Positions 37,267-45,688 are shown, counted from the first letter of the stretch. The stretch: 64,000 nucleotides of DNA from Corynebacterium sp. ACRQK (GCF_022345965.1 NZ_JAKRMU010000006.1:1-64000), one strand, 5' to 3'. Notes: generated from the letters alone by a model not told the origin. Made by a program: numbers and translations.

Positions 37267-38493
37267 TACCTTTTCCTCAGGCTTAGCCTCTTCGTAGCCC
37301 TCGGGTACTTCACCGTCAAGCATCGCTTGGATACCGATTCCGACGTGGTAGGCCAAATTTACTGGCACAGCGTTGCCAATTTGCTTGTACTGCTGCGAAA
37401 CGCTTCCCTGGAAATCCCACTCATCAGGGAAGGACTGAATACGTGCGTACTCTCGCACGTTCAATGGCCTTGTTTCACTCGGGTGGCATCGCTCCGTCTG
37501 CTTCTGTGCTGGATTACAGGTAAGTGTCAAGGATGGTTCATCCCAGGAAAGCCTGCGAGCCATCCCGGTTTTTCCGCCGCCTAGGAAGAAGCTTGCCTTC
37601 ATATACGACCGCTGAATATCTTCAGGGAGGTCACGCCAGTTTCCTCCTTCTGGGACGCGTTCCATCACCTCGTGCTTCCAGTCGTTGTATTCCATTCCCG
37701 GCCCGGCCGGGACATCAGAAATAGTCTCCCTGAGGGAAAGCGTGTAGTTTTTCTCCTTCGGGAAGAGAATCGGCAGATCAAGATCTCCGCGTACTGCCAA
37801 AATAATCAAGCGTTCACGCTTCTGAGCCACGTCTAGGTATTGTGCTCGCAACAATCTGTAGGCCACTTTGTAACCAAGATCTTGAAGGATTCCAATCATG
37901 GTTCTCAAGGTTCGCCCGTTGTCGTGCTTTAGCAGCCCTCGAACATTTTCGCCCATAGCTACCTTCGGACGTGTTTCCCCTACGATCCGTGCGAATTCGT
38001 GAAACAGAGTACCGCGGGTATCCGCGAAGCCCTTCTTGTTTCCTGCATAGCTAAATGCCTGGCATGGAAACCCACCCTCAACAAGATCCAAATCCGGATA
38101 GCTATTATCAAATGTGAGTTCATGAACGTCACCTTCGACAACATTCCATTCTGGACGATTAGCTCGTAGGGTTTGCGCAGCCCATTTGTCGATTTCATTA
38201 ACTAGAACGTGCTCAAATCCTGCATTTTCAAGACCAAGCGCTGTCCCCCCGGCTCCTGCGAAAAGATCGATAGCGGTGCGTCCGGTCGGTTTACTTTCAA
38301 AGACTTGAAAGCCTCGGCCAGTAGACTCCCCGCTAAGTTTCTTTGCTAGAAGTTCAATCTCATCGAAATCAAACTCTCGTTGACCACGAGCATTTCGGTA
38401 AGCCTTTACCAGACCTTTTTTCTCCCAGCGTCGGATCGTGTCTACCGAAACGTCCAGCTTGGTCGCTGCTTCCGAAATCTGGATTAAGCTCAT
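37246..38493 (-). CDS. DNA cytosine-C5 methyltransferase with N-terminal MerR-like HTH
   Basis: 415 residues. Residues 1-50 are a MerR/excisionase-type helix-turn-helix (ISEAATKLDVSVDTIRRWEKKGLVKAYR). From residue 72 come the C5-methylase motifs in order: DLFAGAGG (I), GGFPCQAFS with catalytic Cys144 (IV), ENVRGL (VI), QKRERLI (VIII), the target domain, and QIGNAVPVN (X). It should protect the GGNCC-type sites cut by the neighbouring enzyme. The HTH makes self-repression or control of the endonuclease gene likely, a known strategy in this family. The gene is lower in G+C than its flanks. Confidence 0.92.
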   Translation of the reverse strand: MSLIQISEAATKLDVSVDTIRRWEKKGLVKAYRNARGQREFDFDEIELLAKKLSGESTGRGFQVFESKPTGRTAIDLFAGAGGTALGLENAGFEHVLVNEIDKWAAQTLRANRPEWNVVEGDVHELTFDNSYPDLDLVEGGFPCQAFSYAGNKKGFADTRGTLFHEFARIVGETRPKVAMGENVRGLLKHDNGRTLRTMIGILQDLGYKVAYRLLRAQYLDVAQKRERLIILAVRGDLDLPILFPKEKNYTLSLRETISDVPAGPGMEYNDWKHEVMERVPEGGNWRDLPEDIQRSYMKASFFLGGGKTGMARRLSWDEPSLTLTCNPAQKQTERCHPSETRPLNVREYARIQSFPDEWDFQGSVSQQYKQIGNAVPVNLAYHVGIGIQAMLDGEVPEGYEEAKPEEKVLATIFD

Positions 38494-38587
38494 TTTCCGC
38501 CCACCTGTCTGACCTATGCAATGGTTACCATAACTCTAGCCAGTCCTTAAGTCTCGGAGCAAACGTGCACTTCGATCCACATTCCGT

Positions 38588-38594
38588 TGACGCC
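38588..38594 (-). repeat. Dispersed GGCGTCA core, intergenic
   Basis: Minus-strand GGGTGGCGTCAACGGAAT, about 90 bases left of a second, opposite copy at 38680-38700; the pair flanks the promoter side of the YbjQ gene at the right edge of the restriction-modification pair. Confidence 0.45.
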
Positions 38595-38679
38595 ACCCCT
38601 CCACCAACTGAAGTTTTCACGCGCGCGCAGCCCACGCAGTCCTCTATAGTCAGTTGCATAAGCGCTCCCACGGCAGACG

Positions 38680-38700
38680 TGGGCGTCATTAAGAAAAAAC
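38680..38700 (+). repeat. Dispersed GGCGTCA motif, intergenic copy
   Basis: GTGGGCGTCATTAAGAAAAA; the closest match to the full consensus in the window, 22 bases before the YbjQ start. Confidence 0.65.
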
Positions 38701-38722
38701 TCGCAGAAAGGCCAACAACGCC

Positions 38723-39040
38723 ATGATCGTCACTACCACCAACAACGTCGAGGGCCACACCATCGGCCAGTACCTGCGCATCGTCTCGGGCGAGACGGTG
38801 GCCGGTATCAACATGTTCAAGGACATCGGTGCGGGCTTCCGCAACATCACCGGTGGCCGTTCCTCCGCATACGAGGGCGAGATCCTGCAGGCTCGCGAGT
38901 CCGCGCTGAAGGAGATGGTGGATCGCGCGCTGGAGATGGGCGCGCACGGCATCGTCGGCGTGGACGTGGACTACGAGTCCCTGGGCCAGGGCGGCATGGT
39001 GATGGTCAGCGCGACCGGCACCGCCGTCACCTTCCAGTAG
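38723..39040 (+). CDS. YbjQ/UPF0145-family protein
   Basis: 105 residues covering the whole UPF0145 (YbjQ) fold: VTTTNNVEGHTIGQYLRIVSGETVAG, then DIGAGFRNITGGRSSAYEGEIL, and GAHGIVGVDVDYE. These proteins form pentamers and are described as putative heavy-metal-binding, but the function is unproven. AGAAAGG lies seven bases upstream of the ATG. G+C returns to host level here, marking the right edge of the restriction-modification segment. Confidence 0.88.
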   Translation: MIVTTTNNVEGHTIGQYLRIVSGETVAGINMFKDIGAGFRNITGGRSSAYEGEILQARESALKEMVDRALEMGAHGIVGVDVDYESLGQGGMVMVSATGTAVTFQ

Positions 39041-39049
39041 GCGCTGGTT

Positions 39050-39066
39050 GCCGGGCTTAGCCCGGC
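39050..39066. terminator. Inverted repeat between convergent genes
   Basis: GCCGGGCT-T-AGCCCGGC, perfect eight-base arms, between the YbjQ and SDR gene ends; no T-tract. Confidence 0.45.
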
Positions 39067-39102
39067 GCGACAGACCCGCCGAGCCATCCCGAGCGCCAAA
39101 CT

Positions 39103-39894
39103 TTAGACCTGGTCGAGCGGGCGGATCATGATGGACTCCACGTCCATGTGGCGGGGGCGATCCGCGATCCAGCGGATAGCCTCGCCGATGTCCTCTGCCT
39201 GCAGGTTTAGCTTGTCCGCGTAAACCTCCTCGGCGCGCTCGGCATCGCCCTTGAAGCGGTTCAAGCTGAAGTCAGTAGCCACTCGACCCGGGTCGACCTG
39301 GCATACGCGCACGCCCGCCTCGGCGAACTCCATGCGCATCACGTCGGTCAGCGCGGTCTGTCCGAACTTCGCCGCGTTGTAACCCGCACCCCCGCGGTAG
39401 GCGCCGCGACCGGCGACGGAAACCACGTTAATAACCTGCGGTGCGTCCGCTACCTGCAGCTGATCGAACAGCGCGCGCGTGACCTCTAGGGTGCCCATCA
39501 CGTTCGCCTCGAACATCCAGCGCCAATCCTCCGGATCGGCTTCCAGCACAGGGTCGAGCCCCCGCGCGCCACCTGCGTTGTTGACCAGCAGGTCTACCTT
39601 GGAGCCCGTCAGCTCGGCGAGCGCTGCGGTGAAGTTATGTATTGACGCCCTATCCGTCACATCCAGCACAAGGGGCGTAGCCTTGCCGCCCTCCTGGGCG
39701 ATCGTTTGTGCTACCTGCTCTAGCTTTTCTGCACGGCGCGCGGCCAGAACCACATACCAGCCATCCGCGGCCAGCAGCTTAGCGGTGGCCTCGCCGATGC
39801 CCGCACTCGCGCCGGTGACGACGGCGACGCGGGAGTTGGTTGGTGGGTTGGACGTGGACCCGGCAATCGTGGACTCTGCATTAGTAGAACTCAT
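39103..39894 (-). CDS. Short-chain dehydrogenase/reductase
   Basis: 263 residues. TGASAGIGEATAKLL is the Rossmann cofactor loop, NNAGG is the family motif, and the catalytic Ser-Tyr-Lys are in VSVAGR and YNAAKFGQ. The Arg-Arg after the second strand (AARRAEKL) favours NADP(H). It resembles YdfG-like 3-hydroxy acid/serine dehydrogenases, though the substrate cannot be assigned. ATG 39894 is selected; the frame runs upstream to 39990 without a better site. A dispersed-motif copy lies at 39643-39649. Confidence 0.85.
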   Translation of the reverse strand: MSSTNAESTIAGSTSNPPTNSRVAVVTGASAGIGEATAKLLAADGWYVVLAARRAEKLEQVAQTIAQEGGKATPLVLDVTDRASIHNFTAALAELTGSKVDLLVNNAGGARGLDPVLEADPEDWRWMFEANVMGTLEVTRALFDQLQVADAPQVINVVSVAGRGAYRGGAGYNAAKFGQTALTDVMRMEFAEAGVRVCQVDPGRVATDFSLNRFKGDAERAEEVYADKLNLQAEDIGEAIRWIADRPRHMDVESIMIRPLDQV

Positions 39895-39989
39895 GAATTC
39901 CAATGTAGCGACCAAGTGCAGGCCGCGGGGCTGTTTAATTTTGGTTGGAGGCAATCCCTGCAGAACACTGCAATAGAGAAAGCTATGCA

Positions 39990-40016
39990 TTAACCTTTTC
40001 CTTTAGTAAAGGTTAA
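39990..40016. promoter_or_regulatory. Perfect inverted repeat, candidate operator
   Basis: TTAACCTTT and AAAGGTTAA, nine-base perfect arms with a nine-base spacer, lie between the divergent SDR gene and the first Gln/Gly-rich membrane protein, just upstream of a CATACT -10-like element and an AAGGA ribosome site. Which regulator binds is unknown. Confidence 0.5.
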
Positions 40017-40039
40017 TGGCATACTCTTAAGGAATTCTT

Positions 40040-41035
40040 ATGACTAATAATTACGGAGGCGGTTACCCCGGCTCCGGAGACGGTTCCCAAAACAACCCAG
40101 GCCAGAATCCGAATCAGCCCCAGAATCCCTTTGGTCAACAGGGCTACGACAATCAGCAGTTCCCGGGCGGCCAGAACCAAGGCCATCAGGGACAGCCGGG
40201 CCAGCAGGGCTACGGTCAACAGGCGTACGGCCAGCAAGCTTTCGGGCAACAGGGGTACGGCAATCAGCAGTTCCCGAATGGGGAGAACCAGGGCCAGCCG
40301 GGGCAAAACCCGTTTAATGCGCAGCCCTATGGCGCGTACGGCCAGCCAGGTAACGCCGGAGGTAACGGTGGCGGCGGCAACGGTGGCAAGATCATCGGCA
40401 TCATCGTCGCCGCAGTTGTCGTAATCGGCCTGATTGTTGGTGGCTACTTCCTGCTGGGTAAGGATGACGAAGAGAGCACGGATGCTTCCAGCTCCTCGTC
40501 GAGCTCCGAAGAGTCTGGCTCGTCGGATGAGTCCAGCGAGAGCTCCTCCGAATCCAGCTCGGAATCCTCCACCTCGGAGACCTCGTCCTCCTCCAAGGAG
40601 CCCGCGAAGGCCGGCGACGTCGGCGGCCCGGATGATTCGATGGACAAGACCTACGCCGACGCGATGCCCAAGAAAATCCAGGACTTGGTGTACGACTGCA
40701 AGAACGGCACCTACGAGCTGGCCCGCGATAACAACCGCAAGGTCAAGGGCATGCAGTGCACCGGCGTGTGGGACTCCGCCTGGGAGTTCAAGAAGGTCGA
40801 CTTCGTTAGTGATGCGGCGTTCGTGCCCGAAGAGATCGACTACGTGAAGGAACAGGGCGCAGAAATTTGGTCCGATGACCCGAACAATTTCGCCGGCTAC
40901 CTCATGGAGGACTCCAAGCCGTTCGTATTTGTAATGAACAAGTCCAAGGGCATCGCCATGGAAACCAAGATGTACTTTGAAGACGAATCCACCCTGCAAG
41001 AGGTCCTCACCCAGCTGGGCTACGAGAAGCCGTAG
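40040..41035 (+). CDS. Gln/Gly/Pro-rich single-span membrane protein, copy 1
   Basis: 331 residues in four parts. Residues 1-115 are a low-complexity cytoplasmic head of NPFGQQGY/GQQAYGQQ repeats, prion-like in composition. A hydrophobic helix lies at about 117-138. A Ser/Glu-rich acidic spacer covers about 142-190. A C-terminal extracytoplasmic domain starts at GDVGGPDDSMDKTYADAMP and contains two Cys (YDCKNGTY, MQCTG). The next gene encodes a homologous protein with the same order of parts. The family is not one I can name. It could be an envelope sensor or scaffold; that is a guess from topology. Confidence 0.8.
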   Translation: MTNNYGGGYPGSGDGSQNNPGQNPNQPQNPFGQQGYDNQQFPGGQNQGHQGQPGQQGYGQQAYGQQAFGQQGYGNQQFPNGENQGQPGQNPFNAQPYGAYGQPGNAGGNGGGGNGGKIIGIIVAAVVVIGLIVGGYFLLGKDDEESTDASSSSSSSEESGSSDESSESSSESSSESSTSETSSSSKEPAKAGDVGGPDDSMDKTYADAMPKKIQDLVYDCKNGTYELARDNNRKVKGMQCTGVWDSAWEFKKVDFVSDAAFVPEEIDYVKEQGAEIWSDDPNNFAGYLMEDSKPFVFVMNKSKGIAMETKMYFEDESTLQEVLTQLGYEKP

Positions 41036-41240
41036 AACCTCTTCGTAAGGAAATTTGCCCCCGCTATTCACCCCTATTTCAGTAGAAGAATAACGATTCG
41101 GAACATCCCGCAGAGTTCGTACCATTTGACCTACCGAGCGCCGCGGGAAGGCGCCCTTCACACGGAGAGGGCGCCATTGGTTTCCCAGGCCCCGACAACC
41201 AAAAGACGACGTTTCCAGAGATTTAAGGACCTGTCCCCTC

Positions 41241-42302
41241 ATGACGAACAACAATCCCTTCGATAACCAGCCCAACCAGGGCGGAAATAACGGGGAGAAC
41301 AACCCCTTCAACAATGGCTCCAACCCAGGTGACGAGACCACCCAGTGGGGTGCAAACCAGAATCAGCCCCAGGGTGGCCAGCATTACGGCGCACAGCAGC
41401 CACAGGCCGGAGGCTATGGCCAGCCCGGTCCGCAAGGCGGGTACGGTCAGCCCGGTACCAATGGTCAGCCTGGGCAGAATCCTTTTAACCAGGGCGGCTA
41501 CGGTCAGTCCGGACAGCCTGGCCAAGCGGGCCAGAACCCTTTCGCTGGCGGTGCCGCCAGCGCCTATGGCCAAGACCTAAACTCCGGCGGAGGTGGCGGA
41601 GGCACCGGCAAGGTTATCGGCATCATCGCCGCCCTCGCTGTCGTCATTGCCCTGGCAGTAGGCGGTTACTTCCTGCTGGCCAAGGATGATGAAGGATCCG
41701 ACTCCGACGAGACCTCGACTTCCCAGACCGAGGGCGCCGAAGAAAACAGTGAGGAAAACTCCGAGGAGAGCACCGAGGAGACCAGTGAGGAAAGCTCCGA
41801 GGAGTCCACTACCTCCGAGACTCCGAGCGCGCCGAGCTCCACCGCCGCGAAGAGGGGCGACGTCGGCGGGCCAGATGATTCCCTCCCCGCCGCCTACAAG
41901 GATGCAATGCCTGAGAAGGTCAACGACCTGGTCAATAAGTGCAAGGACGGAACCTTCACCCTGCGGTACTACGACTCCTCCAAGGAGAAGCGCGACATGA
42001 CCGGCGCGAACTGTAAGGGCGTGCGAGGCTCGGGCTGGGCCTACTGGAACGTGGACTTCATCAACGACAAGGAGTACGTCGAAGTCAAGGAAAAGGAGTT
42101 CAAGGATGGCGGCGCGGAGATCGTAAACGACAAGCCGAATGAATATGCCGGCTACGTTGAGGACAGGGGCAACACGATCGTGTTCATCTTTAACAAGGAC
42201 AAGGACATCGTTCTAGAGTCCAAGCTCATCAACCCGAAGCGCGGCGAGGTCAAGCAGGTATTCGAGGAGCTTGGCTACCCCGGCGTTAGCGAGGACGCCT
42301 AA
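41241..42302 (+). CDS. Gln/Gly/Pro-rich single-span membrane protein, copy 2
   Basis: 353 residues, a paralogue of the preceding protein. It has an N-terminal NPFN(N/Q)GG and GQPGQ repeats head, a helix at about 128-148 (GKVIGIIAALAVVIALAVGGYFLL), a long Glu/Ser/Thr spacer, then a domain starting GDVGGPDDSLPAAYKDAMP with two Cys at matching sites (NKCKDGTF, ANCKG). The two genes are 205 bases apart on the same strand and arose by tandem duplication; the spacers and heads have diverged much more than the C-terminal domain, which therefore is likely the functional part. ATG 41241 is used; the upstream ribosome site is weak. Confidence 0.8.
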   Translation: MTNNNPFDNQPNQGGNNGENNPFNNGSNPGDETTQWGANQNQPQGGQHYGAQQPQAGGYGQPGPQGGYGQPGTNGQPGQNPFNQGGYGQSGQPGQAGQNPFAGGAASAYGQDLNSGGGGGGTGKVIGIIAALAVVIALAVGGYFLLAKDDEGSDSDETSTSQTEGAEENSEENSEESTEETSEESSEESTTSETPSAPSSTAAKRGDVGGPDDSLPAAYKDAMPEKVNDLVNKCKDGTFTLRYYDSSKEKRDMTGANCKGVRGSGWAYWNVDFINDKEYVEVKEKEFKDGGAEIVNDKPNEYAGYVEDRGNTIVFIFNKDKDIVLESKLINPKRGEVKQVFEELGYPGVSEDA

Positions 42303-42332
42303 CTCACGCCAGGTAGCTAGCGCCTAGCCCCC

Positions 42333-42749
42333 TTACAGCGGTTGGATCCAGCCCTGCTGCACAGCGTGCTGGTAGCCACCAACCAACGCCGCGCCCAGGG
42401 CAACCGCACCTACGATACCGCCGACCCAGGCCAAGATGCCTGCGATCGGCGGTGCATCTTTACCTAGGGAACCTGCGGGGTCGGTGCTACCCAGAGGGAA
42501 GGTCTTCAGCAGCCATTCAGCTGCCGGATTCGCGGCTTCAATACTGCCGGCCAGCGAGCCTTCGTTGTTAGCCTTCGGGTTGTTCGGGTTGGAATCGGGG
42601 TCGGTGGGCTGGGTGATCGGGGCGGTGCTGGAGCCCTTGCCCTCGGACGGGGCGATAGCCTGCGCCGGGGCGGCTGCGACGGCGCTGATGGTCAGGGCGC
42701 TTGCGGTGGCCAGTGCGGTCAGGGACTTGGAAGAAGAAAAGGACTTCAT
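42333..42749 (-). CDS. Secreted small protein, unknown
   Basis: 138 residues. A signal peptide (KSFSSSKSLTALATASALTISAVAAAPAQA, cleavage about residue 31) is followed by a polar Pro/Asn/Ser segment and a C-terminal hydrophobic stretch (about 102-125, GILAWVGGIVGAVALGAALVGG). It is probably exported and then held in the membrane or mycomembrane through that segment, as small corynebacterial porin-like or surface proteins are; that parallel is speculative. It is 12 bases downstream of metB on the same strand. Confidence 0.6.
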   Translation of the reverse strand: MKSFSSSKSLTALATASALTISAVAAAPAQAIAPSEGKGSSTAPITQPTDPDSNPNNPKANNEGSLAGSIEAANPAAEWLLKTFPLGSTDPAGSLGKDAPPIAGILAWVGGIVGAVALGAALVGGYQHAVQQGWIQPL

Positions 42750-42761
42750 AAGTCCAGTAGT

Positions 42762-43925
42762 TTAAAGCTGCTCCAGCGCCTGCGCGACATCTGCGAGCAG
42801 ATCCTCCAGATCCTCAATGCCGATGGAGATGCGCACCAGGTCGCGCGGAACCTCCAGCTGGGAGCCCGCAACCGACTGGTGGGTCATCGTCGCCGGGTGC
42901 TCCAGCAACGATTCCACGCCACCCAGTGACTCCGCCAGACAAATCAGCTTGGTGGACTGGCAGAACTTCAGCGCCGCTTCCTCGGAGTGGAAGCGTACGG
43001 AGATCATGCCGCCGAACCCCTTGCCGGTGGACTGGCGCTTGGCTACCTCGTGACCAGGGTGCTGCGGCAGACCCGGATACAGGACGGTGGCGACTTCCTC
43101 CCGCTCGTCCAAGTATTCGGCGATGGCCTGCGCGTTCGAACAGTGGCGGTCCATCCGAACGCCCAGGGTCTTCAGGCCGCGGGCATTCAGGTAGGCATCG
43201 AAAGGCGAAGCAATCGGGCCCGCGCCGCCGAGCAGGAAGTCCAGATCCTCGTCCAGCTGCGCATCGTTGCTGACGATCGCGCCACCGACCACATCGGAGT
43301 GCCCGCCGATGTACTTCGTGGTGGAGTGCAGCACCACGTCCGCGCCGTGGTCCAGGGGGCGCTGCAGGTAGGGGCTGCAGAAGGTGTTATCCACGATCAG
43401 CTTCGGGCGCGTGGGGGCGTCATTACCAAACTCATCCGCGAGCACCTCGGCGATGGCGGCGATATCGGTCACGGCGAGCAGCGGGTTGGTCGGGGTCTCC
43501 AGCCACACCAGTTTCGTCTGCGGGGTCAGCGCCGCACGAACGGCCTCGGGATCAGTGGTGTCCACCACGGTGAAGTCCACGTTCCAGTCTTTGAAAACGG
43601 TGGTGATCAGGCGATATGTGCCGCCGTAAGCGTCGTGCCCCATGATCAGGTGGTCGCCGGGCCGCAGCAGCACACGCAGCAGGTGGTCGGTGGCGGCCAT
43701 GCCGGAAGCGTAGACGCGACCATGCTTGCCACCTTCGAGGGCAGCGATCGTGCGGGCCAGCGAGTCGACGGTCGGGTTCGCCACGCGGCCGTACTCGTAG
43801 CCTCCGCGCAGATCGTTCGGCGCATTCTGGGCGAACGTGGTGGAGGCGTAGATCGGCACGTTGATGGAGCCCATGAACTCGTCGGGCTCGTAGCCTGCGT
43901 GGATGGCATCTGTGTTGTGGGCCAT
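42762..43925 (-). CDS. metB: Cystathionine gamma-synthase
   Basis: 387 residues. It makes cystathionine from an O-acyl-homoserine and cysteine in the methionine pathway. It is a PLP enzyme of the Cys/Met family: YEYGRVANPT, SGMAATDHLL, GHDAYGGTYR, and the Schiff-base Lys204 in HSTTKYIGGHSD. Start ATG 43925 follows GAGGAG with good spacing. An exact McbR-type operator lies about 95 bases upstream. Cystathionine gamma-lyase is a close alternative, but the operator and the corynebacterial context favour MetB. The FGNDAPT segment, an insertion between strands, is encoded by a dispersed-motif copy. Confidence 0.88.
   Translation of the reverse strand: MAHNTDAIHAGYEPDEFMGSINVPIYASTTFAQNAPNDLRGGYEYGRVANPTVDSLARTIAALEGGKHGRVYASGMAATDHLLRVLLRPGDHLIMGHDAYGGTYRLITTVFKDWNVDFTVVDTTDPEAVRAALTPQTKLVWLETPTNPLLAVTDIAAIAEVLADEFGNDAPTRPKLIVDNTFCSPYLQRPLDHGADVVLHSTTKYIGGHSDVVGGAIVSNDAQLDEDLDFLLGGAGPIASPFDAYLNARGLKTLGVRMDRHCSNAQAIAEYLDEREEVATVLYPGLPQHPGHEVAKRQSTGKGFGGMISVRFHSEEAALKFCQSTKLICLAESLGGVESLLEHPATMTHQSVAGSQLEVPRDLVRISIGIEDLEDLLADVAQALEQL
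43411..43430 (+). repeat. Dispersed GGCGTCA motif in metB
   Basis: GTGGGGGCGTCATTACCAAA; encodes FGNDAPT on the gene strand. Confidence 0.55.
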
Positions 43926-44018
43926 GGAAACTCCTCTTCGAACTAGTGCTTGGTAGCGCGTCTTAGTGCTTATCTGCGCCGGGAAATCACAGCCCGGTGC
44001 GCATCGTTTCAACGATTA

Positions 44019-44034
44019 TAGACCAAGCGGTCTA
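44019..44034. promoter_or_regulatory. McbR operator upstream of metB
   Basis: TAGAC-CAAGCG-GTCTA is an exact match to the TAGAC-N6-GTCTA site of McbR, the TetR-type repressor of methionine and cysteine genes in C. glutamicum. It lies 94 bases before the metB start. It also lies upstream of the divergent Mpg gene. Confidence 0.75.
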
Positions 44035-44094
44035 GTTTTCGGCAGCAATGGGCCAACCTTGGCGGGTTTAGGGCAAGAGCACCACAATGGCTAC

Positions 44095-44736
44095 ATGGAT
44101 CGAAACGCACAGAGAATCGATTTCACCCAACCCGCCGACGTCGTCGCCCCTCTTTTGTTGGGCGCAGTCTTGCGCCACGACGGAGTGGCTATCGAGTTGA
44201 CCGAGGTCGAGGCCTACCTAGGGACTGCAGACGAAGCCTCCCATGCCTTCAACGGCCCGACCCCTCGTTGCGAGGTTATGTTTGGCCCTCCCCAGCACCT
44301 CTACGTGTATGCCAGTTACGGCATCCACCGCGCGGGCAATCTGGTGTGCAGCCCCAATGGCGAGGCCGGAGGAGTATTGCTGCGCGCGGGGAAAGTCATC
44401 GAGGGGCTCGATATTGCCCGTGCTCGGCGTGGCCCAAAGCCCGCGGATGAAGCACTAGCGCGTGGTCCGGGAAACCTGGGCGCCGTACTCGGTTTGAACT
44501 TGAACCTTAATGGTTCGGCTATTGATCAAGTGTTTTCTGGCACAGACGATACCTCGCCCACCGCTGCCTCATTTACCCTGACCCCACGCACAGCTATCCC
44601 AGAGATCACCCGTGGCAAGCGCATAGGGATCACCAAGAACGCGGATGCCCTACTCCGCTTCTGGGTGCCCGGCGATCGCAGCGTTTCCAGCCCTCGCGGC
44701 CGACAATTGGGAAACCCACAGCGCACATCCTCGTAG
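44095..44736 (+). CDS. DNA-3-methyladenine glycosylase, Mpg/AAG family
   Basis: 213 residues. This base-excision repair enzyme removes alkylated purines. The family signature LTEVEAYLGTADEASHAFNGPTPR contains Glu39 (general base), Tyr41 and His50, equivalent to human AAG Glu125, Tyr127 and His136; YVYASYGIH and RGPGNLGAVLGL complete the site. ATG 44095 is chosen because the longer frame passes through the metB operator. With the Tag-like protein at 27606 the window encodes two different alkyl-purine glycosylases. Confidence 0.85.
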   Translation: MDRNAQRIDFTQPADVVAPLLLGAVLRHDGVAIELTEVEAYLGTADEASHAFNGPTPRCEVMFGPPQHLYVYASYGIHRAGNLVCSPNGEAGGVLLRAGKVIEGLDIARARRGPKPADEALARGPGNLGAVLGLNLNLNGSAIDQVFSGTDDTSPTAASFTLTPRTAIPEITRGKRIGITKNADALLRFWVPGDRSVSSPRGRQLGNPQRTSS

Positions 44737-44743
44737 TGGACCG

Positions 44744-45520
44744 CTAGCAGCGGCCTAGCTCGCGCTGAATCGCCTCCTTTTCCGCCTGCGTGACCCACAG
44801 CTGGTACTCCGCCTTCACACGCACCTGGGTGGAGACATAAGTGCAGCGGAAACCCTTATTCGCCGGTAGCCACGTCGCGGCATCACCCGCACCCTTTTGC
44901 ATATTCGCCGGCCCATCCACAGCCAGCAAGTTCATCGGATCGTTGGCAAACTGCTCGCGCCGCTCCGGGGAAAGCTGCTGCGCGCCCTTCTGCCAGGCAT
45001 CGGCCAGCGCCACCACGTGGTCGATCTGCACCGCCTGACTAGTTTTCTGCCCGCGGACGAAGTGGATGTGCTGGCCGGTATAAGGATCCTGCAGGTCACC
45101 ACTGAGCACCTTGCAACCCTTCGGCGCCTCCACGTTGGTGAGGTCACGCGAGAGGATGTCGTTGCGCTGATCGCAACCGTTGCGGTCGATATCCTTCCAC
45201 CGCTGGCCGAACTCATCGCGGTTATAGCCCGTCTTCGGCGCGCGCCCCTTGACCGCAAGCGTTTCCAGCAGGTCCAGCATGTTCTGCTGGTGCAGCGACC
45301 GTTCCGGCGCTGCGGGTTGCTCTGGTTCTTGTTCCGGTTCCGGCTGCTCTGGAGGCTCGGATTGCTCTGGCTGCTCCGGCACCGTTTCTGTGGCCTGTTC
45401 TACCGGTGCTTCCGAGATTTGTGACGCCGAACTTCCGCCCTCTAGAAACTCCGCACCCTCGGCACACCCACCGAGTAGCAAACTCACGCCCACTAGCAGC
45501 GCACTTACCCTCTTGCTCAT
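44744..45520 (-). CDS. Secreted HNH-family nuclease lipoprotein
   Basis: 258 residues. The signal peptide ends in the lipobox LLGGC, so it should be lipid-anchored outside the membrane. A Glu/Pro/Gln-rich linker (about 45-80) is followed by a GmrSD C-terminal/DUF1524-type HNH domain: QIDHVVALADAW supplies the Asp-His, NDPMNLLAVDGPANMQKG the Asn, and WLP plus Cys residues complete the fold. Extracytoplasmic DNA or RNA cleavage is predicted from the family. ATG 45520 (MSKRVS) fits the signal peptide; the upstream frame does not. Confidence 0.85.
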   Translation of the reverse strand: MSKRVSALLVGVSLLLGGCAEGAEFLEGGSSASQISEAPVEQATETVPEQPEQSEPPEQPEPEQEPEQPAAPERSLHQQNMLDLLETLAVKGRAPKTGYNRDEFGQRWKDIDRNGCDQRNDILSRDLTNVEAPKGCKVLSGDLQDPYTGQHIHFVRGQKTSQAVQIDHVVALADAWQKGAQQLSPERREQFANDPMNLLAVDGPANMQKGAGDAATWLPANKGFRCTYVSTQVRVKAEYQLWVTQAEKEAIQRELGRC

Positions 45521-45616
45521 AACCCAACACGCTAGCAATCGCCCCGGACAGTCCCGGTAGCCCCGGTAGCTATCCACCTAAAGTTTCGAACAAGCGTGCG
45601 GGGCGGCGCGGACGTA

Positions 45617-45634
45617 GGGGCGTCAATAAAAAGA
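45617..45634 (+). repeat. Dispersed GGCGTCA motif, intergenic copy
   Basis: AGGGGCGTCAATAAAAAGAG, in the divergent gap between the HNH lipoprotein and hotdog genes. Confidence 0.6.
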
Positions 45635-45688
45635 GAATACTTTTATACCTGCTTGCCTCTGGCGGTCTCGCGGTAGCATAAACGCATC

